18,877 nt of DNA from JBBRMQ01 sp038230775 (GCA_038230775.1 JBBRMQ010000063.1:1-18877), one strand, 5' to 3'. Positions 6,872 to 14,830 are shown, numbered from the stretch's first letter. Translations and numbers: made by a program. Notes: a model not told the origin generated them from the letters alone.

Positions 6872-9049
6872 CTATTTCGCGACCGGTTTCTCGAACATCT
6901 TCGGATCGACGGTGGGGTTGATCTCGACCGTCGTCAACTTCCCGCCACCGCTCGGCTGACCGGCGGTGGTGACGCTGAAGCCGACCGGCACGTTGATGCC
7001 GTTGAACATCTTCCACTCGGTGTACTCGGTGATCGACTCACCCTGACGACCCGTCGACACCTTCCGCAGAATGCGGCCGTTGGAAGGATCGACATACCAC
7101 TTGAAGTTCGATCCGGCGGCGTTCACCTGCAGAACCTGCGCGTTGATCTCACCGATCTTCTCGGTTCCCACCACGCTGAAGGTGTAATCAGGATTGTTCG
7201 TGTTGCGCAGAACCGTGAAGAGGTCCTGCTTCGACTCGCTCTGCATCGCTGCGCGCTGCGACGCCGGGATGTCCTGCGATCCCATCGGCGAGGACATGAA
7301 CGCCGCGGTCGGCGTCATGACCATCGTCATCTCGCCCATCGGCGTCTTCATCACGCGATGGCTCGAATCGGGGAAGCTGACGATCTCGTCGACCTCGACG
7401 TCCATCGGTCCCTGCGGAGTGCGCATGCTCATCGAGCCCACGCGGCGCATTGCCTTCAGGTTCTGAATCGCCGCCGCGCCGCCGACATACTGCGCGACTT
7501 TGTTGATGAGCGCCGTGCCTTCCGCGTTACTCGCGGCGGGCTTCGAACCGGCCGGTGCCGAGCCCGGCTCCGGAATGGCGATGTCGATCTTCGACACCGT
7601 GCCGAGGGTGGCGAGCGGTTTGTCGAAGTCTTTCTCCTTGCCGATGACCAGCACCGACAGCTGATTCGGCGACACGTACTTCTTCGCCACGCGCGCCACG
7701 TCTTCCGCGCTCACGTGCTCGATGCCCGAGACGAACTTCGAGTAGTAGTCCGCGGGGTAGCCGTAAAACTCGAGATTCATCTGCTGATTCAGGATCTTCG
7801 CCTTCGAGTCCATCGTGAAGATGAACGAGTTGAGAATCGATTCCTTCGCCAGCGCGAGCTCCTCCGAGGTGAAGGGCTTGCTCTCGAGGGCGCTCATCTG
7901 ATCGCGCAGCGCCTGCACGGCCTGCGCGGTCGACTCGCTCTTCGTTCCCATCCAGATGCGGAACATGCCGAGGTGATCCCACTCCTGTCCGACGCCGCCA
8001 CCCACACCGTAGGCGAGGCCCATCTCGGAGCGAATCTTGTTCATGAGGCGGCCGGAGAATCCGCCGCTCAGGATCTCGTTCATGACGCCGACCGCGAAGT
8101 AATCGGGATCGTTGCGCATCACGGAGCCGTTGCCCACGAGATAGATGTTGCTCTGCGTGACGTCGTCCTTCGGGATGAAGTAGACGCCGGTCTTCGCCGA
8201 GTTGCGCTCGGTGGGTGCGACCTTCGACGCGGCCGGTCCGCTCGGCCACGACTCGAATGTCTGGCGGATCTTCGACTCCATCGCGCTGCTGTCGAAGTCG
8301 CCGGCAAAGCCGAGGATGATGTTGTTGGGGTAGACGAAGCGGTGGTGGAAGGAGACGAGATCGTCGCGCGTGATCGAGGCGATCGACGAGTACTCCGCCT
8401 GGCGCGTGTAGGGCGAGTTCACGCCGTACGCGAGCTTCGCGGCCTCGCGGTTGCCGAGACCCATCGGGTCGTCGTTGCGGCGCGAGATGCCGGTGTTGGC
8501 CTGCGTCTTCGCCAGATCGATCTTTTCCTGGCGGAAGGCCGGATGCTCGAGAAGGTCGACGAACACCGGGAACACCGCTTCGAAGTCGCCTTTCAGCACA
8601 TCCATGCGGACGTTGGTGGAGTCCTCACTTGCGCCGGTCTCGACACGAGCGGCGCGCGCTTCGAGGAAGTCGTCGAGCTGATCGCCCGTCTTCGATTCCG
8701 TTCCGCCGGTGCGCCAGGACGAGCCGAGGATTCCGGCAAGGCCTGCTTTGTCGCCGGCGACGTCACGGCCGCCGCCGCGGACGCGCGCGGTGCCGCGGAT
8801 GAGCGGCAGCTCGTGATCCTCCATCAGGAAGACCACCATGCCGTTCGAGAGCTGGAATCGCTTCGTCTGCGGGACTTTGAAGTCATGCAGCTTCGGCGTC
8901 TTGATCTCTTTGTAGGTGCTTGCAACCTGTGCCACTGCCGCAGCGAGCGGCATCAGCGCCACGATGGCGCCGACTGCAAGTGTGCGGACCGCCTTCAGGC
9001 GGTCGACCGGCTGAAGGCGGTCCTCACGCTGATTTCGTACGGTCTTCAT
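6872..9049 (-). CDS. M16 peptidase-like protein lacking the zinc motif, with C-terminal LolA-like domain
   Basis: A 725-aa exported protein, second in the M16 operon. A signal peptide (hydrophobic about 23-40, cleavage likely after AVAQ) precedes two M16 domains (about 55-500). The HxxEH position reads GLAGILGSSWRTGG, so the zinc ligands are absent and it should be the non-catalytic subunit. The R/Y signature GRLMNKIRSEMGLAYGVGGG typical of that subunit is present. Residues about 515-725 form an extra beta-rich domain (VGSMSMRTPQGPMDVEVDE...WYVDPSNGRILRKV...EYTEWKMFNGINVPVGF) resembling LolA/LolB-type outer-membrane lipoprotein-sorting folds. The start overlaps the previous stop as ATGA, with AGGGGG as a possible SD. 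A 38-bp palindrome lies in the n-region of the signal peptide. Confidence 0.9.
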   Translation of the reverse strand: MKTVRNQREDRLQPVDRLKAVRTLAVGAIVALMPLAAAVAQVASTYKEIKTPKLHDFKVPQTKRFQLSNGMVVFLMEDHELPLIRGTARVRGGGRDVAGDKAGLAGILGSSWRTGGTESKTGDQLDDFLEARAARVETGASEDSTNVRMDVLKGDFEAVFPVFVDLLEHPAFRQEKIDLAKTQANTGISRRNDDPMGLGNREAAKLAYGVNSPYTRQAEYSSIASITRDDLVSFHHRFVYPNNIILGFAGDFDSSAMESKIRQTFESWPSGPAASKVAPTERNSAKTGVYFIPKDDVTQSNIYLVGNGSVMRNDPDYFAVGVMNEILSGGFSGRLMNKIRSEMGLAYGVGGGVGQEWDHLGMFRIWMGTKSESTAQAVQALRDQMSALESKPFTSEELALAKESILNSFIFTMDSKAKILNQQMNLEFYGYPADYYSKFVSGIEHVSAEDVARVAKKYVSPNQLSVLVIGKEKDFDKPLATLGTVSKIDIAIPEPGSAPAGSKPAASNAEGTALINKVAQYVGGAAAIQNLKAMRRVGSMSMRTPQGPMDVEVDEIVSFPDSSHRVMKTPMGEMTMVMTPTAAFMSSPMGSQDIPASQRAAMQSESKQDLFTVLRNTNNPDYTFSVVGTEKIGEINAQVLQVNAAGSNFKWYVDPSNGRILRKVSTGRQGESITEYTEWKMFNGINVPVGFSVTTAGQPSGGGKLTTVEINPTVDPKMFEKPVAK
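8986..9023. repeat. 38-bp near-perfect palindrome inside the M16-like coding sequence
   Basis: The 38 bp beginning GGACCGCCTTCAG and ending CTGAAGGCGGTCC are self-complementary except for one mismatched pair. They encode part of the signal-peptide n-region (around DRLQPVDRLKAVR), which is unusually long. The sequence resembles a small REP-type dispersed palindrome. Confidence 0.85.
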
Positions 9050-10572
9050 TTCGAGCCCCCTGAGGTTGGTGCCGCTGCCGCGGTCTTGGTCGATTCGATG
9101 TAGCCGATCGTGCGATTCGCGGGAATGAAGAGCGCGTTCGCGACGCGGCGGATGTCGCCGGCAGAAACTTTGTCGATGTCATCCACTTCGCGGAACAGCT
9201 CGCGCCAGTCGCCGAACAGCGTCTGGTACTCGGCCAGCTGCAGCGCAAGTCCGTTGTTGCTGTCGAGCTGCCGGATGAGCTGTGCCTTTGCTTTGGTCTT
9301 AATGGACTGCAGCTCGTCTGCCGTGACGTCTTCGTTCTTCAGACGGTCGATCTCGCTGTGGATCGGCTCGATGAGGTCCGTCGCGGCGTGACCAGCGGTC
9401 GGCACGGCGAAGAAGGCGAAGAGGTTCGGATATTTCTGTCCAGGGAAGCCGTTGAAACCCTGCGCGTTGACGGCGAGTTTCTTGTCGCGGACCAGCGAGC
9501 GATAGAGACGCGACGTGCGGCCGTCCGACATCAGGATCTCCATGACGGAGTACACCGCATTGTCCTTGTCCGTCGCCGCGGGACGATGATAGCCCTCGAG
9601 GTAGAACGGCTGCGAGGCCTCGCGGATCACGACGCGGCGCTCGGCGATCTGCTGCGGCTCGACGGTGCGGTTGGGCTCCGGAGCCGGCGCCTTCGGGATG
9701 CGGCTGAAATACTTCTCCAGCAGCGGCATGGTGTCGGAGGCCTTCACATCGCCGACGACCGCGACGACCATGTTGTTCGGTACGTAATACTTCTTGAAGA
9801 ACGCGGCCGCATCGGTGGCCGAGAACGTCTTCAGATCCGAAGGCCAGCCGACGGTCGGCTGACGATACGAATGCGCCTGGAACGCGGTCTCCAGGAATTG
9901 TTCGACGAGGCGGCCGATCGGGCTGCTTTCAGTCCGCATGCGGCGCTCTTCGGTGACGACGTCGCGCTCCTTGTAGAACTCGCGAAACACCGGGTGGATG
10001 AAGCGCTCGGACTCCAGGTACGCCCAGAGCTCGACGCGATTCGACGGGAACGAATAGAAGTACACAGTCTCGTCAGGAGCTGTGCCCGCATTCACGCCGA
10101 CCGCGCCGGCGCGATCCACGATCTTGCTGAACTCGTTCGGCACGACGTATTTGTTTGCCTCGTCGATCGCCGACTTCCAGTCCTTCTCGAGCTGCGCGAC
10201 CTTGGCGCTGTCGCTGCCGACCATCATGCGACGTTCCTTGTCGTATGCGGCATAAGTCGTCTCGACTTTGGCGAGTGCGGCCCTTTCCTTCTCGTAATCC
10301 TTCGTTCCGATCTTGTTCGTTCCCTTGAACGCCATGTGCTCGAACATGTGCGCAAGGCCCGTGATCCCCGGGACCTCCTGCGCGTTGCCGGCATTGACGA
10401 CGGTTGCGAACGAGAAGACCGGTGCCTGCGGGCGCTCCATGACGATCAGCGTCAGTCCGTTGTCCAGTTTCTTGACCGAGACTCGCTTCTCGATGGAAGC
10501 GAGATTCTGGGCGGACAGGGAGACGGCGAACGTCAGAAGCAGAAGGGAGCTGATCCTTCGAACTCCTGTCAT
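9046..10572 (-). CDS. Zinc metallopeptidase, M16 family (catalytic subunit)
   Basis: A 508-aa exported peptidase. A signal peptide (RRISSLLLLTFAVSLSAQ, about 5-22) is followed by the inverted zinc motif HMFEH (75-79). The third ligand is probably the Glu in YKERDVVTEE (E202 is the best candidate). The spacing from the motif is about 124 residues rather than the classical 76 or so. This is explained by a charged helical insertion (about 92-150, KDYEKERAALAKVETTYAAY and onward). Family members degrade peptides or process proteins and often work with an inactive partner, which is the next gene here. The ATG at 10572 is fixed by an AGGAGG 4 nt upstream and by the signal peptide. The in-frame extension to 10875, antisense to the DinB-like gene, is rejected. 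Confidence 0.94.
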   Translation of the reverse strand: MTGVRRISSLLLLTFAVSLSAQNLASIEKRVSVKKLDNGLTLIVMERPQAPVFSFATVVNAGNAQEVPGITGLAHMFEHMAFKGTNKIGTKDYEKERAALAKVETTYAAYDKERRMMVGSDSAKVAQLEKDWKSAIDEANKYVVPNEFSKIVDRAGAVGVNAGTAPDETVYFYSFPSNRVELWAYLESERFIHPVFREFYKERDVVTEERRMRTESSPIGRLVEQFLETAFQAHSYRQPTVGWPSDLKTFSATDAAAFFKKYYVPNNMVVAVVGDVKASDTMPLLEKYFSRIPKAPAPEPNRTVEPQQIAERRVVIREASQPFYLEGYHRPAATDKDNAVYSVMEILMSDGRTSRLYRSLVRDKKLAVNAQGFNGFPGQKYPNLFAFFAVPTAGHAATDLIEPIHSEIDRLKNEDVTADELQSIKTKAKAQLIRQLDSNNGLALQLAEYQTLFGDWRELFREVDDIDKVSAGDIRRVANALFIPANRTIGYIESTKTAAAAPTSGGSK

Positions 10573-10576
10573 ACAT

Positions 10577-10582
10577 CCTCCT
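10577..10582 (-). promoter_or_regulatory. Strong Shine-Dalgarno of the catalytic M16 gene
   Basis: AGGAGG on the minus strand lies 4 nt before the ATG at 10572. The promoter should lie in 10583-10709, but no convincing -35/-10 pair was seen. Confidence 0.8.
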
Positions 10583-10697
10583 GATTGATTTTGCGGTTTG
10601 CCTGGGTGTGCCTTCAGCAGAGGGTGGCTATTCTCTGCGCGGCGAACCGTGGTGTCCACTCTAGTACATTTCATTTTTCGAAGGGTTTCGGGCGCGT

Positions 10698-10703
10698 TAG
10701 ACT
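10698..10703 (+). promoter_or_regulatory. -10-like TAGACT for leaderless DinB-like gene
   Basis: TAGACT ends exactly 6 nt before the ATG at 10710 and there is no SD. This places +1 on or next to the start codon. The same hexamer at the same spacing precedes the radical SAM gene at 17003. Confidence 0.6.
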
Positions 10704-10709
10704 TCTCCG

Positions 10710-11228
10710 ATGCGATTGATCGATCCTCTCGTTGCCGAGCTCGACCGCGAATCCGTTTCAACCGAGCGAATCCTCGCGGTTGTGCCGGCCGACAAACTCG
10801 ACTGGCTTCCGCACCCGAAGTCGATGGCCCTGGGCCAGTTGGCCTGGCATATCGCCTCGTTGCCGAAAGCTGCAATTCTCGGTCTCCAGACCGGCGAGCG
10901 CGACGTCTCCCAGGCCCGCCCCCCTCAGCGACCCGAGAACCCCGGCGACATGGTCCAGGTCTTCCGTCAGAACGTCATCGACTTGAAGGATGCGCTGTCG
11001 AAGACCACGGACGAGACGCTTCTGAAGGAACGTTTCGCGTTCAAGAAAGGGGACGAGGTTCTGACGTCGTTCCCCAAGATCGCGATGCTTCGCACGGTGC
11101 TGCTCAACCACACCTATCACCACCGCGGTCAGTTGACGGTGTATCTGCGGTTGCTCGATGTGCCGGTGCCCGCGATGTACGGCCGCAGCGCGGACGAAAA
11201 CGCCTTCGACTCGATTCCGAGAGGCTGA
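10710..11228 (+). CDS. DinB/YfiT-like metal-dependent protein
   Basis: A 172-aa four-helix-bundle protein of the DinB superfamily. The three-His metal site is visible as H47 (LGQLAWHIAS) and H134/H138 (NHTYHHRGQL). The C-terminal segment after the last ligand (TVYLRLLDVPVPAMYGRSADE) is highly typical of the family. Members include thiol S-transferases (bacillithiol- or mycothiol-dependent) and many of unknown reaction, so no activity is assigned. It is divergent from the M16 operon across 137 bp. No SD is seen and a TAGACT -10-like element is 6 nt upstream, suggesting leaderless expression. Confidence 0.9.
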   Translation: MRLIDPLVAELDRESVSTERILAVVPADKLDWLPHPKSMALGQLAWHIASLPKAAILGLQTGERDVSQARPPQRPENPGDMVQVFRQNVIDLKDALSKTTDETLLKERFAFKKGDEVLTSFPKIAMLRTVLLNHTYHHRGQLTVYLRLLDVPVPAMYGRSADENAFDSIPRG

Positions 11229-11239
11229 CGCTCGTTTTA

Positions 11240-11344
11240 CAGTTTATCCCGAGCGCAGCGAGGGATCTGCGGTGCCGATCGCGTGATTGGTGGGCCCGCC
11301 CCGAGGCTGCACCAAAGATCCCTCGCGGCGCGCGGGATAAACTG
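11240..11344. repeat. Long imperfect inverted repeat, CCGAGCGYAGCGAGG family (copy 2)
   Basis: Arms of 36 nt at 11240-11275 and 11309-11344 pair with about 4 mismatches. The outer ends are CAGTTTATCCCGAGCG and its complement. It fills most of the gap between the DinB-like gene and glucokinase. Its right end supplies the TAAACT proposed as the glucokinase -10. The core is shared with the repeat at 6475-6576. Confidence 0.88.
11338..11343 (+). promoter_or_regulatory. -10-like TAAACT before glucokinase, within a repeat arm
   Basis: TAAACT ends 8 nt before the ATG at 11352 and no SD is present. It belongs to the right arm of the inverted repeat, so the mobile palindrome may provide the promoter. 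Confidence 0.45.
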
Positions 11345-11351
11345 CAATCTG

Positions 11352-12278
11352 ATGCGCATCATCGCGGGTGACGTCGGCGGCACGAAGACGCTGCTTCAGT
11401 TCGTCGATCGCGGTCTCGTCGTCGCCGAGCAGCGGTACGAGAGCGGAGCATTCCCGACGTTCGACGCGATGCTCGCGACGTTCATGCCGCTCGTCGACGG
11501 TCCTGTGGATGCGGCGTGTTTCGCGGTCGCCGGTCCTGTTCTCGAGCAACGCGCCGAGATCACGAATCTCAAGTGGCTCATGGAGGCGCGCGATCTCAGC
11601 TCGACGTTCGGCATCAAGCACGTCGCGCTGATCAACGATTTCTACGCCGTGGCGCTGGGTGTGCCGCTGCTGACCCCGACGGAGCGGCTCTCGCTGAATC
11701 AGGGCCGCCGCCGTCCGCGCGATCCCATCGCCATTCTCGGCGCCGGCACGGGGCTGGGGCAGGCATACCTGGTCTGGCACGGAGAACAGTGGAACGTGAT
11801 TCCGTCCGAAGGCGGTCACACCGACTTCGCGCCGCAGGACGAAGAGCAGATGCGGCTTCTGGCCGCGCTGCAGAAAAAGTACGGGCATGTCAGCTGGGAG
11901 CGGCTGGTCTCCGGCATGGGGTTGGTCAACATCTTTATGTTTTTAGGCGGCACGGCGGCGGATGCGGGCGAAGTGGCCGCACGTGCCGAGAAAAACGACC
12001 CGATGGCCATCCGAACGTTTCAGATGTTCGTCGACATCTACGGCGCCGAGGCTGGGAATCTGGCCTTGAGCGTGCTGGCGCGGGGCGGGGTGTTTCTCGC
12101 CGGCGGCATCGCGGCCAAGAACACGCGCTTTTTCACCGACGGCCGATTCATGGAGGCGTTCCTGCGCAAAGGCCGCTTTCGGGAGCTGCTGCTCGAGGTT
12201 CCCGTGGACCTCATCACCGATCAAAAAGTGGGATTGCGCGGCGCCGCGGAAATGGCGCGACGGGTCGCCGCGGTTTGA
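11352..12278 (+). CDS. glk: Glucokinase (ROK-independent, Glk family)
   Basis: Phosphorylates glucose with ATP to glucose-6-phosphate. The predicted protein has 308 aa (E. coli Glk 321). It shows the phosphate-binding DVGGTKT (7-13), catalytic N95-D96 in LINDFYAVALG, AILGAGTGLGQAYL (127-140) and EGGHTDFAP (153-161). These are hallmarks of the bacterial Glk family rather than ROK proteins, as there is no ROK cysteine cluster. The start ATG 11352 gives the normal N-terminus; the in-frame upstream extension runs into the inverted repeat and is rejected. It is followed after 9 bp by ychF, so it probably leads the glk-ychF-hydrolase operon. Confidence 0.93.
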   Translation: MRIIAGDVGGTKTLLQFVDRGLVVAEQRYESGAFPTFDAMLATFMPLVDGPVDAACFAVAGPVLEQRAEITNLKWLMEARDLSSTFGIKHVALINDFYAVALGVPLLTPTERLSLNQGRRRPRDPIAILGAGTGLGQAYLVWHGEQWNVIPSEGGHTDFAPQDEEQMRLLAALQKKYGHVSWERLVSGMGLVNIFMFLGGTAADAGEVAARAEKNDPMAIRTFQMFVDIYGAEAGNLALSVLARGGVFLAGGIAAKNTRFFTDGRFMEAFLRKGRFRELLLEVPVDLITDQKVGLRGAAEMARRVAAV

Positions 12279-12287
12279 TCCGCGCAC

Positions 12288-13385
12288 ATGGGTCTATCAG
12301 CAGGAATCGTCGGACTGCCGAACGTCGGCAAGAGCACCATCTTCAACGCACTCACTGCAGCGGGCGCGCAGAGCGCGAATTATCCGTTCTGCACCATTGA
12401 GCCGATCGTCGGCATCGTCCCCGTCGTGGATCAGCGACTGGACAAGCTCGCTGCCCTCGCCGAGAGCAAGCAGACGATCTACACCGATCTGAAAATCGTC
12501 GATATCGCCGGCCTCGTTCGAGGCGCCTCGAAAGGGGAGGGTCTCGGAAACCAGTTCCTGGCGAACATCCGCGAGACGGACGCGATCCTTCACGTCGTGC
12601 GCTGCTTCGAAGACGCGAACGTCATTCACGTCGAGAACAGCGTCGACCCGGCGCGCGACGTCGAGATCGTCGAGACCGAGCTTCTTCTCGCGGACCTCGA
12701 TACCGTGACGAAGCGCGTCGAGCGCGGTGTCAGCCGTCTCGCGCGCGCCGGCAACAAGGAGGCCCAGCAGCAGATGGAGGCATACTCGAAGGCCACCGCG
12801 GCACTCGATGCCGGGACGCCGTTGCGCGCGGTCGCGTTCACCGATGATGAGAAGAAGGTGATCGACGAGATGAGCCTGATCACCGCGAAACCGGTCCTCT
12901 TCGTCGCCAACGTCGGCGAAAACGACCTCGGCACCGACACGCCGCTGGTCACGGAGCTTCGTGAGATCGCCAAGCAGAAGAACGGCGAGATCGTCGTCAT
13001 CTGCGGAGAGCTCGAGGCGCAGATCGCGCAACTGCCGCAGGCCGAGCGCGACGAGTTCCTACGCGAGATGGGGCTGGCCGAACCGGGGCTGAACGTGCTG
13101 ATCCGCGCGGCGTACAGGCTGCTCGACCTCGAGACGTTCTTCACCGCCGGGCCGAAAGAGGCGCGTGCCTGGACGATTCACCGCGGATCGAAAGCGCCGC
13201 AGGCGGCGGGAAAGATTCACAGCGATTTCGAGCGCGGGTTCATTCGCGCGGAGACGATCGCGTTCGATGATTACGTCTCCCTCGCCGGCGAACAAGGCGC
13301 TCGCGCCGCGGGAAAGATGCGCAGTGAGGGCAAAGAGTACGTGGTGCAGGACGGCGACGTGATGTTGTTTCGGTTTAATGTGTGA
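12288..13385 (+). CDS. ychF: Redox-regulated ATPase YchF (Obg family)
   Basis: A universal P-loop NTPase of 365 aa (E. coli 363) that binds ribosomes and prefers ATP over GTP. G1 is GLPNVGKST (9-17), followed by the family-typical NALTAAGAQSANYPFCTIEP. G3 is DIAGLVRGASKGEGLGNQFL (72-91). The G4 position reads NVGE (208-211), matching the NxxE that explains ATP use. The C-terminal TGS domain ends with EGKEYVVQDGDVMLFRFNV. There is no SD and the start is 9 bp after the glk stop. The 3' end overlaps the hydrolase start as GTGA. Confidence 0.97.
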   Translation: MGLSAGIVGLPNVGKSTIFNALTAAGAQSANYPFCTIEPIVGIVPVVDQRLDKLAALAESKQTIYTDLKIVDIAGLVRGASKGEGLGNQFLANIRETDAILHVVRCFEDANVIHVENSVDPARDVEIVETELLLADLDTVTKRVERGVSRLARAGNKEAQQQMEAYSKATAALDAGTPLRAVAFTDDEKKVIDEMSLITAKPVLFVANVGENDLGTDTPLVTELREIAKQKNGEIVVICGELEAQIAQLPQAERDEFLREMGLAEPGLNVLIRAAYRLLDLETFFTAGPKEARAWTIHRGSKAPQAAGKIHSDFERGFIRAETIAFDDYVSLAGEQGARAAGKMRSEGKEYVVQDGDVMLFRFNV

Positions 13386-14173
13386 GCGTGCAGTTCACCC
13401 TGACGTCCGAAGAAGGGTTGCCGATCCGCGGCAATCTCGATGTGCCGGCCGACGCGCTGGCGCTCGTGGTTCTCGTGCACGGGTTCAAGGGATTCAAGGA
13501 CTGGGGCTTCTTCCCGTGGGTCGCTGAGTACCTCACCGAGCATCGCTTCGCCGTCTGCCGCTTCAACATGTCGCGCAGCGGGATCGGGGAGAACCCCGAG
13601 ACGTTCGATCGTCTCGATCTCTTCGCTGAAGATACGTTTTCGACGCAGCTCGCCGACCTGCACACCGTCGTGGAGTACGCCCAGGAGCAGCACCGCCTCT
13701 CGACCTTCCTCCTCGGACATTCGCGCGGGGGCGGCGTGGCGTTGTTAGGCGCACGAGAGATCTCCGGACTCTGCGGCGTCATCACGTGGAACGCGATCGC
13801 GCGCGTCGACCGCTGGGATGACGCGGCGAAGCAGAAATGGCGCGAAGACAAGAAGCTCGATGTGGAGAACGCGCGGACGAAACAGGTGATGGCAATCTCC
13901 ACCCGCGCTCTCGACGACCTCCCACGGCACGACATCCTGGGCGCATCGGCGAAGCTCGAAGTGCCGCTGCTGGCGATCGCCGGCGGCGACGACGAGACGA
14001 TTCCTTACGCCGAGTCGAAGGAGCTCACATCCGCAGCGAGCGAAGCGGTGTTCGTAAAGATCCGCACGGCGTCACACACGCTGAACGCGGTGCATCCGTT
14101 CGTGACCGTCCCGCGCCAGCTCGAGTTGGCAACTGCAATCACCTGCCGTTTCATCGCCGCCTACGCGGAGTAG
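13382..14173 (+). CDS. Alpha/beta hydrolase (dienelactone hydrolase/peptidase-like)
   Basis: A 263-aa cytoplasmic alpha/beta hydrolase. It has the oxyanion HGF (33-35) after the VLVHGFKG strand and the nucleophile elbow GHSRGG (112-117, S114). Acid D203 or D204 lies in AIAGGDDETIP, and the catalytic histidine is probably H232 in TASHTLNAVHPF. The best family match is the prolyl-oligopeptidase/dienelactone hydrolase-like group; the substrate is unknown. The start GTG 13382 overlaps the ychF stop in GTGA, indicating translational coupling. No signal peptide is present. The stop is immediately followed by the REP pair of the RAYT element. Confidence 0.92.
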   Translation: MSVQFTLTSEEGLPIRGNLDVPADALALVVLVHGFKGFKDWGFFPWVAEYLTEHRFAVCRFNMSRSGIGENPETFDRLDLFAEDTFSTQLADLHTVVEYAQEQHRLSTFLLGHSRGGGVALLGAREISGLCGVITWNAIARVDRWDDAAKQKWREDKKLDVENARTKQVMAISTRALDDLPRHDILGASAKLEVPLLAIAGGDDETIPYAESKELTSAASEAVFVKIRTASHTLNAVHPFVTVPRQLELATAITCRFIAAYAE

Positions 14174-14178
14174 AGGCT

Positions 14179-14261
14179 GGCCAGCCAGAGGGCTGGCCCC
14201 ACACCTGCTCCGCTCGAGCAATGGCGCGCAGCGAAGTGTGGGGCCAGCCCTCTGGCTGGCC
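14179..14261. repeat. REP pair (BIME) upstream of the RAYT gene
   Basis: Two REP units in opposite orientation. Each has an 8-bp stem GGCCAGCC / GGCTGGCC around a 4-nt loop, with a CCACAC tail. The forward unit is 14179-14204 with loop AGAG. The inverted unit is 14236-14261, where the tail reads GTGTGG and the loop CTCT. The units are otherwise identical and face each other across 31 bp. They lie between the hydrolase stop and the RAYT gene. Confidence 0.9.
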
Positions 14262-14285
14262 GTCGGATACGATGAGTAGAGTTTC

Positions 14286-14774
14286 TTGCCCCGTTGCAGA
14301 TTACCGAGGGAGCATCGTCGTGTGCCACTCGATGATACGAATGTTTATCGGCGCTCCCTGCCGCACCTTTCGAAGCGAGACAAGGTCTATCACGTAACGT
14401 TCCGAACTCATGGAAGATTGATCCTGCATCCGGTCGCGCGTGGAATCGTGCTGAGCACCTGCATCCATGATCACCAGCGTGTCTGCTGGCTGTTTTGTGT
14501 GGTCGTGATGCCGGACCACGTCCATCTCCTGCTTGATGTCTACGAAACCTCCACGCTGGTGAAGGTCTTACACGGAATCAAAGGTGTGTCGGCGCATCGC
14601 ATCAACACTTCGCTCAAACGCCACGGCAAGGTCTGGCAGCATGAGTCCTTTGATCACATCCTTCGTAGCGATGAAGGAATCCGGAAGACAGCCGAGTACA
14701 TCGCACAGAATGCTGTGAGAGCAGGGATTGTCGAGCGATGGCAGGACTATCCCTGGTACTGGCGATCCTGTTAG
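14286..14774 (+). CDS. REP-associated tyrosine transposase (RAYT, Y1/HUH family)
   Basis: Single-strand DNA endonuclease related to IS200/IS605 TnpA that recognises REP hairpins. The HUH motif is in VVVMPDHVHLLL and the catalytic tyrosine is in EYIAQNAVRAGIV, followed by the typical tail DYPWYW. KVWQHESFDHILRSDEG is a further family signature. The predicted length is 162 aa from TTG 14286. A GTG at 14322, with GAGGGAG 9 nt upstream, would give 150 aa and is a serious alternative. The stop TAG shares its G with the first base of the downstream REP, and another REP pair lies upstream. In-frame TTA codons (TTA-CCG, TTA-CAC) are unusual for this DNA, consistent with transfer. Both key motifs are intact, so it may be active. 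Confidence 0.9.
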   Translation: MPRCRLPREHRRVPLDDTNVYRRSLPHLSKRDKVYHVTFRTHGRLILHPVARGIVLSTCIHDHQRVCWLFCVVVMPDHVHLLLDVYETSTLVKVLHGIKGVSAHRINTSLKRHGKVWQHESFDHILRSDEGIRKTAEYIAQNAVRAGIVERWQDYPWYWRSC

Positions 14775-14799
14775 GCCAGCCAGAGGGCTGGCCCCACAC
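14774..14799 (+). repeat. REP unit at the 3' end of the RAYT gene
   Basis: Stem GGCCAGCC (14774-14781), loop AGAG, stem GGCTGGCC (14786-14793), tail CCACAC. It is identical to the forward unit at 14179-14204. Its first G is the last base of the RAYT stop codon. An 8-bp direct repeat TGTTAGGC occurs at 14769-14776 and 14824-14831, bracketing it. Confidence 0.9.
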
Positions 14800-14830
14800 C
14801 TCGCTTCGCGATGGCGGAAGCTTTGTTAGG

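Noticed and set aside
7358..9103. Long plus-strand open frame (581 codons) antisense to the M16-like gene
   Set aside because: Its translation is Arg/His/Asp-rich without domains, as expected for a GC-rich shadow frame. The opposite strand encodes a clear M16 protein.
9358..10584. Long plus-strand open frame antisense to the catalytic M16 gene
   Set aside because: Low-complexity Arg/Asp/Leu translation with no recognisable domain; it mirrors the real peptidase gene.
10573..10875. N-terminal extension of the catalytic M16 frame
   Set aside because: It lies antisense to the DinB-like gene, precedes a proper signal peptide, and ignores the AGGAGG at 10577-10582.
14179..14799. CRISPR-like reading of the repeated GGCCAGCC units
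   Set aside because: The units are few, in alternating orientation, irregularly spaced and attached to a RAYT gene, which fits REP elements and not a CRISPR array.
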